NCBI GenBank assembly: GCA_900547455.1
Contig: URGV01000010.1
Location: 1 to 64,000 of the forward strand
Length of the DNA: 64,000 nt
Source of the DNA: an uncultured Oscillospiraceae bacterium
GTDB taxonomy: Bacteria > Bacillota > Clostridia > Oscillospirales > Ruminococcaceae
Reading direction: 5' to 3'
Shown here: positions 44,318 through 54,173 of the stretch, in pieces
Position numbering within the stretch: the first letter of the stretch is position 1
How the letters are laid out: every line of letters starts with the position of its first letter
The notes under the pieces: model-generated
The model's input: the letters and a program-made list of their open reading frames with translations, nothing else
What the model was told of the DNA's origin: nothing
Databases searched by the model: none
Program-made: the position numbers and the translations under genes

Positions 44318-44896
44318 TTACATCTTGTCCAGCAGCTGCTGCAGGCGGTCGGCTGCGCCGCTGAGCTGCTCATGGGTCGGCTGTCGGTCATCCTGCAGGC
44401 GCATGCGGGCAAGCAGATCCTTTGCCTGGCGAGCCGCCTCGCGCAGAGTTTGCTCCTCCTGCTGTTCCAGACGCCTGTGCGCGCGGTCGGTCAGCTTTTT
44501 GAGACGCTCCATCTCCATAAACAGCGCGTGTTCCCGGCTGACCTCCTCAATCAGCCGGCCAAAGGGCCAGCTCTCGTTGTGTGGGGTGATCACCATCTTC
44601 ACCGGCAGCTCGATTCCCGCCTTGACCATTTCGTTGAGCAGCTGGTCCAGACGCTTGCCAACCAGTCCGCCCATCGCCATCGCCGGCGTCTGCGGCGGCT
44701 CGCTCCACACCGGCAGCTCCTCAGCCGGGCTGTAACCCGCCAGCTGGCCCACGGTGAGGCCGAGCTCCCCGTCCTCCACCAGGCGGTAATCAAACTGCAG
44801 CCGTTCCAGCAGCGGCAGCAGCGCCTGTGCATTCTTTGCCTGCTCGTGGCGGTAGAGCAAGACTATTTCCTTTTTGGGTACAATCTTCGCTTTCAC
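44318..44896 (-). CDS. DUF3783-like protein
   Basis: A 192-residue soluble protein: an N-terminal alpha/beta region (EIVLLYRHEQAKNAQALLPL) of the DUF3783 kind and a C-terminal coiled coil (RLKKLTDRAHRRLEQQEEQ and on). No known activity. AAGGAGG is six bases from the GTG at 44896, while the ATG at 44902 touches the site, so GTG is preferred. It lies downstream of the ger operon after 63 bases and may be read through with it. Confidence 0.7.
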   Translation of the reverse strand: MKAKIVPKKEIVLLYRHEQAKNAQALLPLLERLQFDYRLVEDGELGLTVGQLAGYSPAEELPVWSEPPQTPAMAMGGLVGKRLDQLLNEMVKAGIELPVKMVITPHNESWPFGRLIEEVSREHALFMEMERLKKLTDRAHRRLEQQEEQTLREAARQAKDLLARMRLQDDRQPTHEQLSGAADRLQQLLDKM

Positions 44897-44959
44897 TGTC
44901 ATCCTCCTTCTTGTCTTTTTATTGTACCACATTGTCCGCGCTTTTTCCAGCAAAGATGA

Positions 44960-46120
44960 CTAGCTGTTCTCCTGCGTGTGACTTGCCTCCAAGCCTGGGT
45001 GGTCGATGATGCATTCGACGTCAATCTCAAAGGTGCAGTCCTCCACCACCTGCTCAAAATCCTCGTGGTGCTGCTTCCAATAATCCGGCTCCTCCTTACG
45101 GATAAATTCGGAATACCGGAAGATGTCGCTCTTTTGCGAAAAGAATACCTGATCGACCACTTCCTCCACCGTCGATTTGATCCGGGCGGAAACCGCGTTT
45201 TGAATCTGCGGGAGCTGATCGATCTCCACCCCGCCGCCCGTCTCGGAGAGGACTTCCTTGATGCCCGCCTCGATTCGGATGGAAAGGCGCAGCACCGGCT
45301 TGCCGTCCCGCAGGCTGACCTGCATTGTGCTTTTGCTCTCCTCCAGCTCCACCGAAACGCGGGAGCGGTTTTGCTCCCCAAAATCCACCGTGACGATGGC
45401 TCGGCTGAGCTCGTCGGTTGCCCACAGCACCCCGCGCGTCTGATCGATAGAGAGGGTATCAAGCAACTTTCCATCCCGAAAAATTGCCATCCCTGCGATG
45501 CGCAACCGTTCCTCACCATCCTGCGATGGGACTGTCTCAATCAGAGGCAGATAGGGCTGCGTGTATTCCCCCTGCAGCCGGTTGACGATATCTTTCAGGG
45601 TTGGACGGCCCAACAATCCGTTCTTCTGTCCCTGTTCAACCAGACTTTTCAGCTGAGTGGGACCGCTGTCTCCCTGGGACTGCACCTGGATAATCTCTGC
45701 GGCCTCCCCCTGGGCCATCGCCACATAAAGCTCCGGGCTGACTTCGTGGTTGGCGTTAAAAAAGTTGAGCACCTTTTCTAATCCCAGCTCGGCGGCGGTC
45801 CGCCCTACCACCAGAAAACTGCTATTGCCCAAAAAGACCTCATTGCCGCTGTACCGGCTGACTTCATCAATTGCATCGCTGATCGAGCTTCCCCTCGTCT
45901 GCACTACCTGCGTCCTGGAGGAAGATTTTTCTCCCGACTGTGTCTGTGGGGAAAATTGTGACATGGTCAGCACAAAATCTTGGCCATCCACATCCACCCC
46001 CACCATCCGGATAATGGTCCGCTCCTTGAGCTCCACAGATTTCATGCACCCGCAAAGGGTCAGCGTTATTCCTAACGCAAACAGAGTCAACAGTAATTTG
46101 GATTTTCTTTTCTCATTCAC
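44960..46120 (-). CDS. gerC: Spore germination lipoprotein GerC (Ger(x)C family)
   Basis: Lipoprotein subunit of the nutrient germinant receptor at the spore inner membrane. A basic start and hydrophobic segment lead to the lipobox LTLCGC, followed by the N-terminal domain (VELKERTIIRMVGVDVDG) and the C-terminal Ger(x)C domain. About 386 residues from the GTG at 46120, which overlaps the gerB stop; an ATG at 46132 is the alternative, and neither has an ideal ribosome site. Third gene of the gerA-gerB-gerC order. Confidence 0.9.
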   Translation of the reverse strand: MNEKRKSKLLLTLFALGITLTLCGCMKSVELKERTIIRMVGVDVDGQDFVLTMSQFSPQTQSGEKSSSRTQVVQTRGSSISDAIDEVSRYSGNEVFLGNSSFLVVGRTAAELGLEKVLNFFNANHEVSPELYVAMAQGEAAEIIQVQSQGDSGPTQLKSLVEQGQKNGLLGRPTLKDIVNRLQGEYTQPYLPLIETVPSQDGEERLRIAGMAIFRDGKLLDTLSIDQTRGVLWATDELSRAIVTVDFGEQNRSRVSVELEESKSTMQVSLRDGKPVLRLSIRIEAGIKEVLSETGGGVEIDQLPQIQNAVSARIKSTVEEVVDQVFFSQKSDIFRYSEFIRKEEPDYWKQHHEDFEQVVEDCTFEIDVECIIDHPGLEASHTQENS

Positions 46121-47261
46121 CTTGCTGCACATCCCTTTCCGGGAACAGGGCCTGCTGTTTTTTGTCCCCATTCTCCTTGTTTTTTCTGCGGTAAAGCATC
46201 AGCAGGAGCACCACCGGCAGCACTGTCACCAGCAGATAAACCGGCGCGCCGCTGGCAAGCAGGCGGTACAGCGTCTGGAAAATCTTGATATTGACCCCTG
46301 CCAGCAGCGCAATCAGAAATACAATGATTCCGTTGACCGCGATGAGCTTTTTGCCGAAGCGCCGCCCCGTCAGCTCGTCGAGCATCCGGGTGGCTAAAAT
46401 CAGATAAAGGGAGGTGCGAATCAGCGCAGTTGCCACCCAGACCGCCACCAGCACAAAATCAAACCGGTAAAAAACATTGGAACCGGAGAGTACAAAAAGG
46501 GTGTAAATAGGAAAGCTTCGTGTCTCACCGTAGCTGCCCAGAACGGTGATGGCCGCAAAGCCGACCAGCAGAAGGAGGAGGCTGACAACGATGTGGTAGC
46601 GCAAAAACGCACCACGCACGTCGGCGGTATTCAGGTGAGAAACCAAAAGGACAAAAGCGATCAGCTCGATGTTCTGGGTAAAATAAAGGAGTGAGGCCTG
46701 CAGCACCGGCCCTATTCCTTCATAAAAAGGGGTGATGAGATTGAGCGTATCCACAAAACGCCACAGGCTGCAGCCGACCAGAAACGACGAGCAGACTCCA
46801 ACCACCAGCATGATGGCCGCCGAGCGGGTCACCGCTTCCAGCCCCAGCACCACCATGTACAGCACAGAGGCACAGAAGATGACGCTGACCCAAAATACGC
46901 TGGCGCGCGGATAGACAGCGCTGGTCAAAAACATGGTGAACTGCGCCGCCGTCTCGGCCGCCACCACCATGCAGCTCAGATAAAACAGCGCCGCCGTCAC
47001 CTTTCCCAAGCCTGGAGAAAATTGTCGGGCGATCTGCTGCAGATCCATACCCGGACACTGACGGAACAGAAGATAGGCCGGCAGCAGAGCGACGCAGGTC
47101 AGCCCCCCTCCCAGCAGGATGCCCAGCAGCGCCGGCGTCCCCACCACCGCGTTATGGGTGTTGGGGACATAGATCAGCAGGATAAACAGCCGGGACAGGA
47201 TGAGCAGCGCCGCCAGCTGCAAGGCGCCTATTTTGTTCGCGTGTAATTGCTCGCTCATCAC
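46113..47261 (-). CDS. gerB: Spore germination permease-like protein GerB
   Basis: A 382-residue membrane protein with ten hydrophobic segments, of the APC-superfamily GerAB/GerKB type that binds the germinant in the receptor complex. It starts SEQLHANKIGALQLAALLIL and ends in a charged tail. It overlaps gerA by four bases and gerC by eight, so the three subunits are coupled. The germinant cannot be predicted. Confidence 0.93.
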   Translation of the reverse strand: MMSEQLHANKIGALQLAALLILSRLFILLIYVPNTHNAVVGTPALLGILLGGGLTCVALLPAYLLFRQCPGMDLQQIARQFSPGLGKVTAALFYLSCMVVAAETAAQFTMFLTSAVYPRASVFWVSVIFCASVLYMVVLGLEAVTRSAAIMLVVGVCSSFLVGCSLWRFVDTLNLITPFYEGIGPVLQASLLYFTQNIELIAFVLLVSHLNTADVRGAFLRYHIVVSLLLLLVGFAAITVLGSYGETRSFPIYTLFVLSGSNVFYRFDFVLVAVWVATALIRTSLYLILATRMLDELTGRRFGKKLIAVNGIIVFLIALLAGVNIKIFQTLYRLLASGAPVYLLVTVLPVVLLLMLYRRKNKENGDKKQQALFPERDVQQGE

Positions 47262-48832
47262 TTCTCCTCCTTTTTCAGTCTGCTGCCTGGCAGGTTCTGC
47301 ACCTTCAGGCGGAAGCGTCCCAACTTTTTCCAGCTGCTACGCCAGAAGTTGTCCCGCATATCTGCCGCCGCGGTCGGGCTGGTCGGCGCCATGACCGGGA
47401 TGCCAAACGATTCCAGCGCACAGAGATTTGTTAAGAGCAGCATGAATCCGACCGAAATGCCAAACAGCCCCCAGGTGCCGCCCACCACGATAAAGACAAA
47501 CTTGAGCACCGCCGCCGGTTCATATAATGAGGGCACCACAAAGGAGCTGAGCGCGGTGAGCGCCACCACCATCACCATTGAGGAACCGATGATGCCGGCA
47601 GTCACCGCGGCGTCCCCGATGACCAGCGCGCCGATGATGCTGACCGCGTGGCCCACCGGGCGCGGCAGCCGCAGCCCCGCCTCCCGCATAATCTCGTAGA
47701 TCAGGTGGATGACCAGTGCCTCGATCATCATCGAAAACGGCGTCTGCTGCTCGGTGGCGGCGATGTTAAACAGCAGGGTGTCGGGCAGCATCTCCGGGCT
47801 GAACACCGTGATGGCCACATACAGCCCCGGCAGAAAGATGGAGATAAAAAAGGCTAGGTACTTGAGCAGCCGGATAAACGACCCATAGTAAGGGCGGTAG
47901 GTGTAGTCGTCCATGCTCTGAAAGTTTTCGGAAAAGAGGTAAGGCACAATCAAGGCGAAGGGTGTTCCGTCCACCAGGATGCCGATGCGACCCTCGTTGA
48001 TTTTGGCGCAGAGGGTATCTGGACGCTCGGTGGTGCCGACACTGGAAAAGGGCGACAGCGGCTTGCCCTCCAGATAGGGCCGCAGATAGCCCTGGCTGAG
48101 CACGATACCGGAGCTGACCGAGCGCAGCGCCTTGCGCACCGACTCCACCAGCCTCTGGTCCACCGTGTCGGTCAGATAGACCAGGCAGATGTCGGTCCGG
48201 CTCTTTTCCCCAACCGGGAACATCTCAAACTTTAAGCTGGGGGAGCGGATACGGCGGCGGATCATCGTCTGGTTGATGCGGATCGGCTCAACAAACCCTT
48301 CCCGCGAGCCGCTGATGTTCATCTCAGTGCTCGGCTCCGAGACGGAGCGGAAGCTGAAACCCTGCATCCCGCAGGCGATGCCGCGGTCCACCCCGTCGAT
48401 CAGCAGCACCACAAAGCCCGCCATCAAAAAGGTGAACAGCTCGTCGTAGGTAAAAAATTCTTTCTGGTCACCGGAAAGCACCGTCTGCTTGCTGACCCAG
48501 TGGGCCACCGCCTCCCCATCCGCGTCCTGAATCTCAAGGGAGCTGAGCGGGCGCACCATGATCTGGGTGAACAGCTGCAGGTTAATCATTCCCTCGCACA
48601 TCAGGATTGCCACCTTCACCCCGCTGACCTCGATCTGCCGCTCGAGCAGGTCGGTGGTGTTCTGCGTGAAGGCCCGGATTTTGACCATATTTTCCATCAG
48701 ATCCTTGTCTAGGCGGGTCTTGGCCCATTTTCGTGAGCCGGTTCCCTGCGGAGCAGAGGCGTCGGACAGTCCTCCTTCCTCCCGCAAATTTTCCTGCTGC
48801 CGCGCCAGCCGGTTTTGCCAAAACTGTTTCAT
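47258..48832 (-). CDS. gerA: Spore germination receptor subunit GerA
   Basis: A 524-residue GerAA/GerKA-family protein with a soluble N-terminal half (residues about 30-300) and four to five membrane segments in the C-terminal half. Family blocks are EGRIGILVDGTPFALIVP, EALVIHLIYEIMREAGLRLP and VGHAVSIIGALVIGDAAV. It forms the oligomeric channel of the receptor. AGGAG is upstream of the ATG at 48832. First gene of the ger operon, divergent from the YetF-like gene. Confidence 0.95.
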   Translation of the reverse strand: MKQFWQNRLARQQENLREEGGLSDASAPQGTGSRKWAKTRLDKDLMENMVKIRAFTQNTTDLLERQIEVSGVKVAILMCEGMINLQLFTQIMVRPLSSLEIQDADGEAVAHWVSKQTVLSGDQKEFFTYDELFTFLMAGFVVLLIDGVDRGIACGMQGFSFRSVSEPSTEMNISGSREGFVEPIRINQTMIRRRIRSPSLKFEMFPVGEKSRTDICLVYLTDTVDQRLVESVRKALRSVSSGIVLSQGYLRPYLEGKPLSPFSSVGTTERPDTLCAKINEGRIGILVDGTPFALIVPYLFSENFQSMDDYTYRPYYGSFIRLLKYLAFFISIFLPGLYVAITVFSPEMLPDTLLFNIAATEQQTPFSMMIEALVIHLIYEIMREAGLRLPRPVGHAVSIIGALVIGDAAVTAGIIGSSMVMVVALTALSSFVVPSLYEPAAVLKFVFIVVGGTWGLFGISVGFMLLLTNLCALESFGIPVMAPTSPTAAADMRDNFWRSSWKKLGRFRLKVQNLPGSRLKKEEK

Positions 48833-48940
48833 CTATAACTTCTCCTCCCTTTTGAGTTTCATCCGATAGTATCCGCATAAACTGTCCTTTTTATACCGAT
48901 ACTAAACCTGTGAATTTCAGAACCGGGAGGAAATGCCGCC

Positions 48941-49627
48941 ATGTTAATATCCTTTTTAAGAAGCCTGATCCTTTACATCGTCGTCATCTTCGGCATGCGC
49001 ATCATGGGAAAGCGCCAGCTCGGTCAGCTGCAGCCCTCCGAGCTGGTGGTCACCATCCTGATCTCCAACATCGCGACCCTGCCGATCGAAAACAGCGACG
49101 TGCCGCTGATTTTGGGTATCGTTCCCATCCTGACCCTGATGTGCTTTGAGGTTATTCTTTCGGTCTGCACCCTCAAAAGTACCCGCCTGCGCAAGCTGGT
49201 CTGGGGCAACACCCGGGTGCTGATTCAAAACGGCAGAATCAACCAACAGGAGCTCAGCGATCTGCGCTATTCGGTCGACGATCTGATGGAGCAGCTGCGC
49301 GCCAACGGCATCTTCGACCTGCGGCAGGTGGAGTTCGTCCTTGCCGAAACCAACGGCCAGCTCTCCATCGTCAAAAAGGCGTCCTTTGAGACGCTCAGCC
49401 CAAAGAGCGCCGGCATCCAGGTGGAAAATACGCCGCCGCCCGTCCTGGTGGTGGACGACCGAAAGGTCATCGAGGAGGGGCTTAAGCTTTGCAAGATGAG
49501 CGAGCAGGAGCTTAAAAAACTGCTCAAAAAAGCGGGGTACCGTCTGGAAGATGTCTTCCTGATGACCTGCACCCCGCAAAAGGACTATTACATTGTACCG
49601 CTCGACCCAAAAGAAAGGAGCAATTAG
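48941..49627 (+). CDS. YetF/DUF421 family membrane protein
   Basis: A 228-residue protein with three N-terminal membrane segments (about residues 5-25, 35-52 and 58-80) and a soluble C-terminal domain that contains the DUF421 block RYSVDDLMEQLRANGIFDLRQVEFVLAE. Family members such as YetF are linked to spore or envelope processes in Bacillus; the exact role is unknown. The ATG at 48941 follows GGGAGGAAA. Divergent from the ger operon, with a DUF4363-like gene right behind it. Confidence 0.88.
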   Translation: MLISFLRSLILYIVVIFGMRIMGKRQLGQLQPSELVVTILISNIATLPIENSDVPLILGIVPILTLMCFEVILSVCTLKSTRLRKLVWGNTRVLIQNGRINQQELSDLRYSVDDLMEQLRANGIFDLRQVEFVLAETNGQLSIVKKASFETLSPKSAGIQVENTPPPVLVVDDRKVIEEGLKLCKMSEQELKKLLKKAGYRLEDVFLMTCTPQKDYYIVPLDPKERSN

Positions 49628-49628
49628 T

Positions 49629-50009
49629 TTGAAACGATTGTACGCCGCCATCGCCTTTCTGCTCATCATCCTGGCCACCTCCGCCTTCACCATCTTCCAG
49701 TGCCGGCAGTTCCATAACCAGGCGATCCCCCAGGTCGAGCAGATCATCGAATATGCAGAAACCGGCCACCTGGAACAGGCGGCCGGTTTATCCGGGCAGT
49801 TTTTTGATTCGTGGAGCAAAACCAGGGACTCGATGGTCTGGTACATCCGCCACGAGCCGCTGGAAAAAATCACCGGCATCGCTTCCCGGCTGGAATCGCT
49901 CGCCCATCACGGCGACCTCTCCCAGCTGATTGCGCAGGCCAACGAGCTGATTGTCCACATCGACGAACTGTATCACAACGAACTTCCGCTGATACAAAAC
50001 CTCATTTGA
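49629..50009 (+). CDS. DUF4363-like protein
   Basis: A 126-residue protein with one N-terminal membrane segment (about residues 4-22) and a helical extracellular part, matching DUF4363 proteins that accompany YetF-like genes in Clostridia. The TTG at 49629 is chosen as start because AAAGGAGC sits eight bases upstream and the gene follows the YetF stop by one base. Longer frames overlap YetF without a ribosome site. Confidence 0.75.
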   Translation: MKRLYAAIAFLLIILATSAFTIFQCRQFHNQAIPQVEQIIEYAETGHLEQAAGLSGQFFDSWSKTRDSMVWYIRHEPLEKITGIASRLESLAHHGDLSQLIAQANELIVHIDELYHNELPLIQNLI

Positions 50010-50016
50010 CGCAAAC

Positions 50017-50493
50017 CTATTTTTCCAATTCTTCCCGTTCTTTCTCCTCCAAAATTGCTCTAAGCTCATCCATAAAGGAATTGATATCCTGAAATTCCCG
50101 GTAAACCGACGCAAAGCGGACGTACGCCACCTGGTCCAGACGGCGCAGCTCCTCCATCGCCAGCTCCCCGATTCGGCGGGAGTCGACCTCCCCTTCCAGG
50201 GAGTTTTTGAGCTTCTGTTCAATTTCGTCCACAATCTGTTCCAGGCTTTTGAGCGAAACCGGTCTTTTTTCACACGCCCGCAACAGACCGTTGAACAGCT
50301 TGTCCCGGTTAAAGGGCTCGATCGAGTGGTCCTTCTTCACCACCATCAGCGGTGTCGTCTCGACAATCTCATAGGTGGTGAAGCGCTTGCCACATCGCAT
50401 ACACTCCCTGCGCCGGCGGATTTTTTCGCCCTCATCCGTCGGTCTTGAATCGATCACTTTGCTCTCAGTATATTGGCAGTATGGGCATTTCAT
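50017..50493 (-). CDS. nrdR: Transcriptional repressor NrdR
   Basis: A 158-residue zinc-ribbon and ATP-cone repressor of ribonucleotide reductase genes. Zinc ligands C3, C6, C31 and C34 (CPYC and CMRC) and the ATP-cone [21 protein letters not shown] are clear. The start MKCPYCQ at 50493 is family-typical. AAAGGAA lies upstream. No nrd gene is in the window. Confidence 0.95.
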   Translation of the reverse strand: MKCPYCQYTESKVIDSRPTDEGEKIRRRRECMRCGKRFTTYEIVETTPLMVVKKDHSIEPFNRDKLFNGLLRACEKRPVSLKSLEQIVDEIEQKLKNSLEGEVDSRRIGELAMEELRRLDQVAYVRFASVYREFQDINSFMDELRAILEEKEREELEK

Positions 50494-50635
50494 CATTCGG
50501 ATTCCTTTCGCTGGCGCCCCGGTCCTGTATTGGACAGCTGCAAATGGGCAGGTATTTGGACTTTTTCTCTGCACATATTATAGCATATCCTTGACCCGTT
50601 TGTACAATCTTTTTTCTGATTTTTTTATAAAACGC

Positions 50636-50953
50636 CTAAAAATCCGTCTGTTCTGTCCCTCCCAAAAAATCTTCTACCACGTCGTACAGATGGCACAGGG
50701 AAAGCCCCTCCCGGTTGCAGATTTCCACCAGGCGCTCCAGACTGCTCCTGTCCGCCGTGATATCCGCAATCTGGCACAGCTTGCGTCCTTTCCTGTAAGC
50801 AGCGATTCCGTATGTATCTACAAAACCGCGCTCTGCCGCAAACGGCGCCGGTGCATCTATGACGCGATATGCTACTTGCTGCGTTTGATCATTCACCACC
50901 AGCCTCACCTCATTACAAACAACCTGCCTTTTCAGAGGTTTTTGTACAGTCAT
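50636..50953 (-). CDS. DUF6514-like small protein
   Basis: A 105-residue protein resembling the DUF6514 family of Clostridia: RLVVNDQTQQVAYRVIDAP, YGIAAYRKGRKLCQIADIT and a C-terminal LVEICNREGLSLCHLYDVVEDFL. Unknown function. The ATG at 50953 fits the family length, but its ribosome site is poor; an upstream ATG at 51001 is possible. About 140 bases upstream of nrdR in the same direction. Confidence 0.65.
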   Translation of the reverse strand: MTVQKPLKRQVVCNEVRLVVNDQTQQVAYRVIDAPAPFAAERGFVDTYGIAAYRKGRKLCQIADITADRSSLERLVEICNREGLSLCHLYDVVEDFLGGTEQTDF

Positions 50954-51146
50954 GCAATTCAGTTCGTTTCTGTTCTTTTCGTCAACTGTCCTGCATCTCA
51001 TTATATCATTTTCTTCCAGTTGGCTGCGCCTGGCAAAGCGCACAATTGGTGTGAATGAATTTTGAATGTTTGTCTTATTCCGCTAAACTTTTATTAAAAA
51101 GTCCAGCATTTTCCATAAGAGTTTGTCGAATTTTGTCAAATAATGT

Positions 51147-51953
51147 CTACCGCTCCCACACCGCATCGATCTGGCGCTGCAGCCGGCGGTAGCCTTCCAG
51201 CACCTCGCTTTGCTGGCGGTAGCTTTCGCGATACAGTTCCTGCAGCACCGCTCCCGAAAAGCCCTCCTGCTTCAGATGCTGCAAAAAGGCCAGGGTATCC
51301 ATCTCCCCCTGTCCCACCGGCAGACAATCCTGCCGCGGGCTGCTGTCGCTGATGTGGACATGGATGATGCTGTTCCCCAGTTTCTCAACATATTCCAGCG
51401 GGTGATGCCCGGAGCGCAGCGCCTGCTTGACGTCCAGCACAAAGCGCAGCTCGGGGTAATGTTCCCGCAGCTGTACAAAGTAGTCCGGATCCTTGCCTCT
51501 GCAGCGGACCACATTTTCATAGGCGACTGTGACCCCATACTCCTCCCGCGCCACCCGGTCCAGCACACGCAGGTTGGCGGCACTCTGCGGAATATCCATC
51601 CTGTTTTGCAGCGTCGCCCCGTGAAAGACCAGCACCCTCGCGCCCAGCTTCTGCGCGGCACGCAAAAAGGGACGGTAGATCATCAGGCCATCCTGCAGTC
51701 TTCCCGGATAGCTTGTAAAGAAATAAAGGGACTCGCTGTTGGAGGTGAAGGGGTGAATCGAAACCACCTGTGTCCCCGCCTCCCGGCAGAGAGCGGACAG
51801 GCGTTCCAGATACCCGTCTTTGAGTTCCTGGAAGGAGTTAAAAAAGATCTCGATGTTGGGGATATGCCATTCGGATAGAATTTTGACCGAGTCGGCTGTC
51901 TCCAGCGGAAAAAAACAGGCGCTGGAAACGCCGGCTCCAACCGGCTTGTTCAC
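51147..51953 (-). CDS. Sugar phosphate isomerase/epimerase (AP endonuclease 2-like TIM barrel)
   Basis: A 268-residue TIM-barrel protein of the xylose-isomerase-like family. Metal and active-site blocks: VVSIHPFTSNSES, VLVFHGATLQNRM, VAYENVVRC, FVLDVKQALRSGHHP and IIHVHISDSS with conserved His, Glu and Asp. The substrate is unknown. GAGAGGAGG lies six bases before the GTG at 51953, which is preferred over the touching ATG at 51959. Probably cotranscribed with the HAD phosphatase 38 bases upstream. Confidence 0.83.
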   Translation of the reverse strand: MNKPVGAGVSSACFFPLETADSVKILSEWHIPNIEIFFNSFQELKDGYLERLSALCREAGTQVVSIHPFTSNSESLYFFTSYPGRLQDGLMIYRPFLRAAQKLGARVLVFHGATLQNRMDIPQSAANLRVLDRVAREEYGVTVAYENVVRCRGKDPDYFVQLREHYPELRFVLDVKQALRSGHHPLEYVEKLGNSIIHVHISDSSPRQDCLPVGQGEMDTLAFLQHLKQEGFSGAVLQELYRESYRQQSEVLEGYRRLQRQIDAVWER

Positions 51954-51991
51954 TGGCATCCTCCTCTCCAGTAAGGGTTCCAAAAAAAGTT

Positions 51992-52663
51992 CTAGTTTTG
52001 ATTCATCAGCCGGCGCAGCAGATCCGGCAGCTGGCTTGGGCTCTGCAGGATGTAGCAGGCATCGTGTTCCTCCAGCTCCTTGCGGTCGCGGAAGCCCCAC
52101 TCCACCCCGACGGTGAGGATGCCTGCGTTTTTGCCGGTGTCCATATCGACACAGGAATCGCCGCAGTAAACACATTCCTCCGGGGTGACACCCAGCTTTT
52201 CCAGCGCCAGAAACAGGCCGGCCGGGTCAGGTTTGACCGGGATGCCGGGGCGGTTGCCCGCAACCAGGTCAAAGCGGTCGCCAAACAGCGCAGTGCAGAC
52301 CTTGCCGGCAAATTCGTCCGGCTTATTGGAAAAGACTGCAATCTTCAGCCCCATCGCCTTGAGCTCGTCAAGCGCCTGCGGCATGCCCTCATAGGGCTTT
52401 GTGTTTTTCAGGTAGTCCTGGTCGTAGTAGGCTTTAAAGGCCGCCTTAACCTTGTCGGCCAGCTCCTTTGTGTACTTTTCTTCCCCGATGGCCCGGCGCA
52501 TCTGGGTGTCCACCCCGTTGCCGACAATCTTTTTGTACGCTTCAACCGTATGACCCGGCAGGCCGTAATCGGCCAGCGCGCGATTGGTGCACTCCGCCAG
52601 ATCCTGCAAGGTGTTGCAGACCGTTCCATCCAAATCAAAAATCACTGCTTTTATCTGTGCCAT
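51992..52663 (-). CDS. HAD family phosphatase (phosphoglycolate phosphatase-like)
   Basis: A 223-residue HAD hydrolase: motif I DLDGTVCNT (nucleophile Asp), motif II VFSNKPDEF, motif III lysine in GIPVKPDP and motif IV YCGDSCVDMDTGKNAG. Closest to Gph-type phosphatases, which clear 2-phosphoglycolate, but substrate prediction in this family is unreliable. AAAGGAA upstream of the ATG at 52663. Confidence 0.87.
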   Translation of the reverse strand: MAQIKAVIFDLDGTVCNTLQDLAECTNRALADYGLPGHTVEAYKKIVGNGVDTQMRRAIGEEKYTKELADKVKAAFKAYYDQDYLKNTKPYEGMPQALDELKAMGLKIAVFSNKPDEFAGKVCTALFGDRFDLVAGNRPGIPVKPDPAGLFLALEKLGVTPEECVYCGDSCVDMDTGKNAGILTVGVEWGFRDRKELEEHDACYILQSPSQLPDLLRRLMNQN

Positions 52664-52829
52664 CAAAAACCCTTCCTTTTCTGCAATCTTTCTCTATTGT
52701 ACCCAGCTAGCTGCCGCTTGTCAAACCGAATTATCGGGCAAAAATTCTCTTGAACATTCCTTCTCCAGCAATTATAATAGGAATACCAACCATTCCAAAC
52801 TTTTTCTGACACAAGGGGGCAGATTTTTG

Positions 52830-54134
52830 ATGAGCGCTCCACTGGCGGACCTGATGCGTCCGCAAACCATCGACGAGGTGGTCGGGCAAAGCCACATCCT
52901 CAACAAGGACGGCATCCTCTACCGCATCGCCCAATCCGGCCGCGCGGCAAACCTGATTTTCTACGGGCCGCCCGGCACCGGCAAGACCACCGTCGCCCGC
53001 ATCATCGCAAAGCAGGCGGGCAAAAAGCTCTACAAGCTTAACGGCACCACCGCCAGCACCGCCGACATCAAGGAGATCATCTCCTCGCTGGACACCTTCG
53101 AGGGGATGAACGGGGTGGTGCTGTATCTGGACGAGATTCAATATTTAAACAAAAAACAGCAGCAAACCCTTCTGGAATTTTTGGAGAACGGGCAGATCAC
53201 CCTGATCGCCTCCACCACCGAGAACCCGTACTTCTACGTCTACAACGCCATCATCAGCCGCAGCACCGTCTTTGAGTTTAAGGCGGTCAGCCCGGAGGAG
53301 ATTGAAAAGGCGCTGCAGCGAGGCGTCAGCATCCTGCAAAAGCAGGCACAGGAAGAAGGGCTGACGCTGGAGGTGGAGGACCATGTGCTGCGCAGCATCG
53401 CGCTCTCCTGTGGCGGGGATGTGCGCAAGTCGATCAACACGCTGGAAATCGCCTACCTCTCCGCCCTGGTGCAGGATAGCAAAAAAATGATCACCGCACA
53501 GCAGCTGCAGGGCGTCTCCCAGCGCGCCGCGTTGCGCTACGACAAGAGCGACGACGTTCACTACGACCTGCTCTCCGCCCTGCAGAAGTCGATCCGCGGC
53601 TCGGATGAGAACGCAGCCCTGCACTACCTGGCACGGCTGCTGGAAGCTGGGGACCTGATTTCCCCCTGCCGGCGGCTGCTGGTCATCGCCAGCGAGGATG
53701 TCGGCATGGCCTACCCGATGTGCGCCGTCATCGTCAAGGCCTGCGTGGACAGCGCCCTGCAACTGGGTCTGCCGGAGGCGCGGATCCCATTGGCGCAGGC
53801 GGTAGTCACCATGGCCACCGCGCCCAAGTCCAACTCCTCCTACATGGCAATCAACCAGGCGATGGCCGACGTGCGCGCCGGAAAGGTCGGAGACTTCCCC
53901 CGCTGCCTGCAAAACAAGCACTTCGACAGCGCGGAGGTGGAGAACAAGGGTCAATTCTACAAGTATCCACACGACTACCCCTACCACTATGTCCGTCAAC
54001 AGTATATGCCCGACATTCTCAAAGGGACCGTCTACTATCATTTTGGAGAGAACAAAACCGAGGACGCCGCCCGTCGTTACCGGGAAAAACTGCTGCAGAA
54101 CCTGGAGGAGCGGGAAAAGCGCGGGAAGAAATAA
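52830..54134 (+). CDS. rarA: Replication-associated recombination protein RarA (MgsA)
   Basis: A 434-residue clamp-loader-like AAA+ ATPase acting at stalled forks. Walker A GPPGTGKT is at residues 46-53, Walker B LYLDEIQ near 96-102, sensor 1 IASTTENPYF, and the C-terminal tetramerisation region with ASEDVGMAYP and the MAINQAMADV block. AAGGGGG lies ten bases before the ATG at 52830; the longer upstream frame has no support. Followed by a strong terminator. Confidence 0.93.
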   Translation: MSAPLADLMRPQTIDEVVGQSHILNKDGILYRIAQSGRAANLIFYGPPGTGKTTVARIIAKQAGKKLYKLNGTTASTADIKEIISSLDTFEGMNGVVLYLDEIQYLNKKQQQTLLEFLENGQITLIASTTENPYFYVYNAIISRSTVFEFKAVSPEEIEKALQRGVSILQKQAQEEGLTLEVEDHVLRSIALSCGGDVRKSINTLEIAYLSALVQDSKKMITAQQLQGVSQRAALRYDKSDDVHYDLLSALQKSIRGSDENAALHYLARLLEAGDLISPCRRLLVIASEDVGMAYPMCAVIVKACVDSALQLGLPEARIPLAQAVVTMATAPKSNSSYMAINQAMADVRAGKVGDFPRCLQNKHFDSAEVENKGQFYKYPHDYPYHYVRQQYMPDILKGTVYYHFGENKTEDAARRYREKLLQNLEEREKRGKK

Positions 54135-54173
54135 CCGGCAAAACCGTTGTCCCCTGCAGATTTTGCAAAATGT

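Noticed and set aside
50950-51010. Promoter with TATAAT near 51001 for the DUF6514-like gene
   Set aside because: A TATAAT box is present on the minus strand but no acceptable -35 or extended -10 was found, so it is not listed as a feature.
52584-52829. N-terminal extension of rarA
   Set aside because: The extension overlaps the phosphatase leader, lacks a ribosome site and is absent from RarA proteins; the start at 52830 fits.
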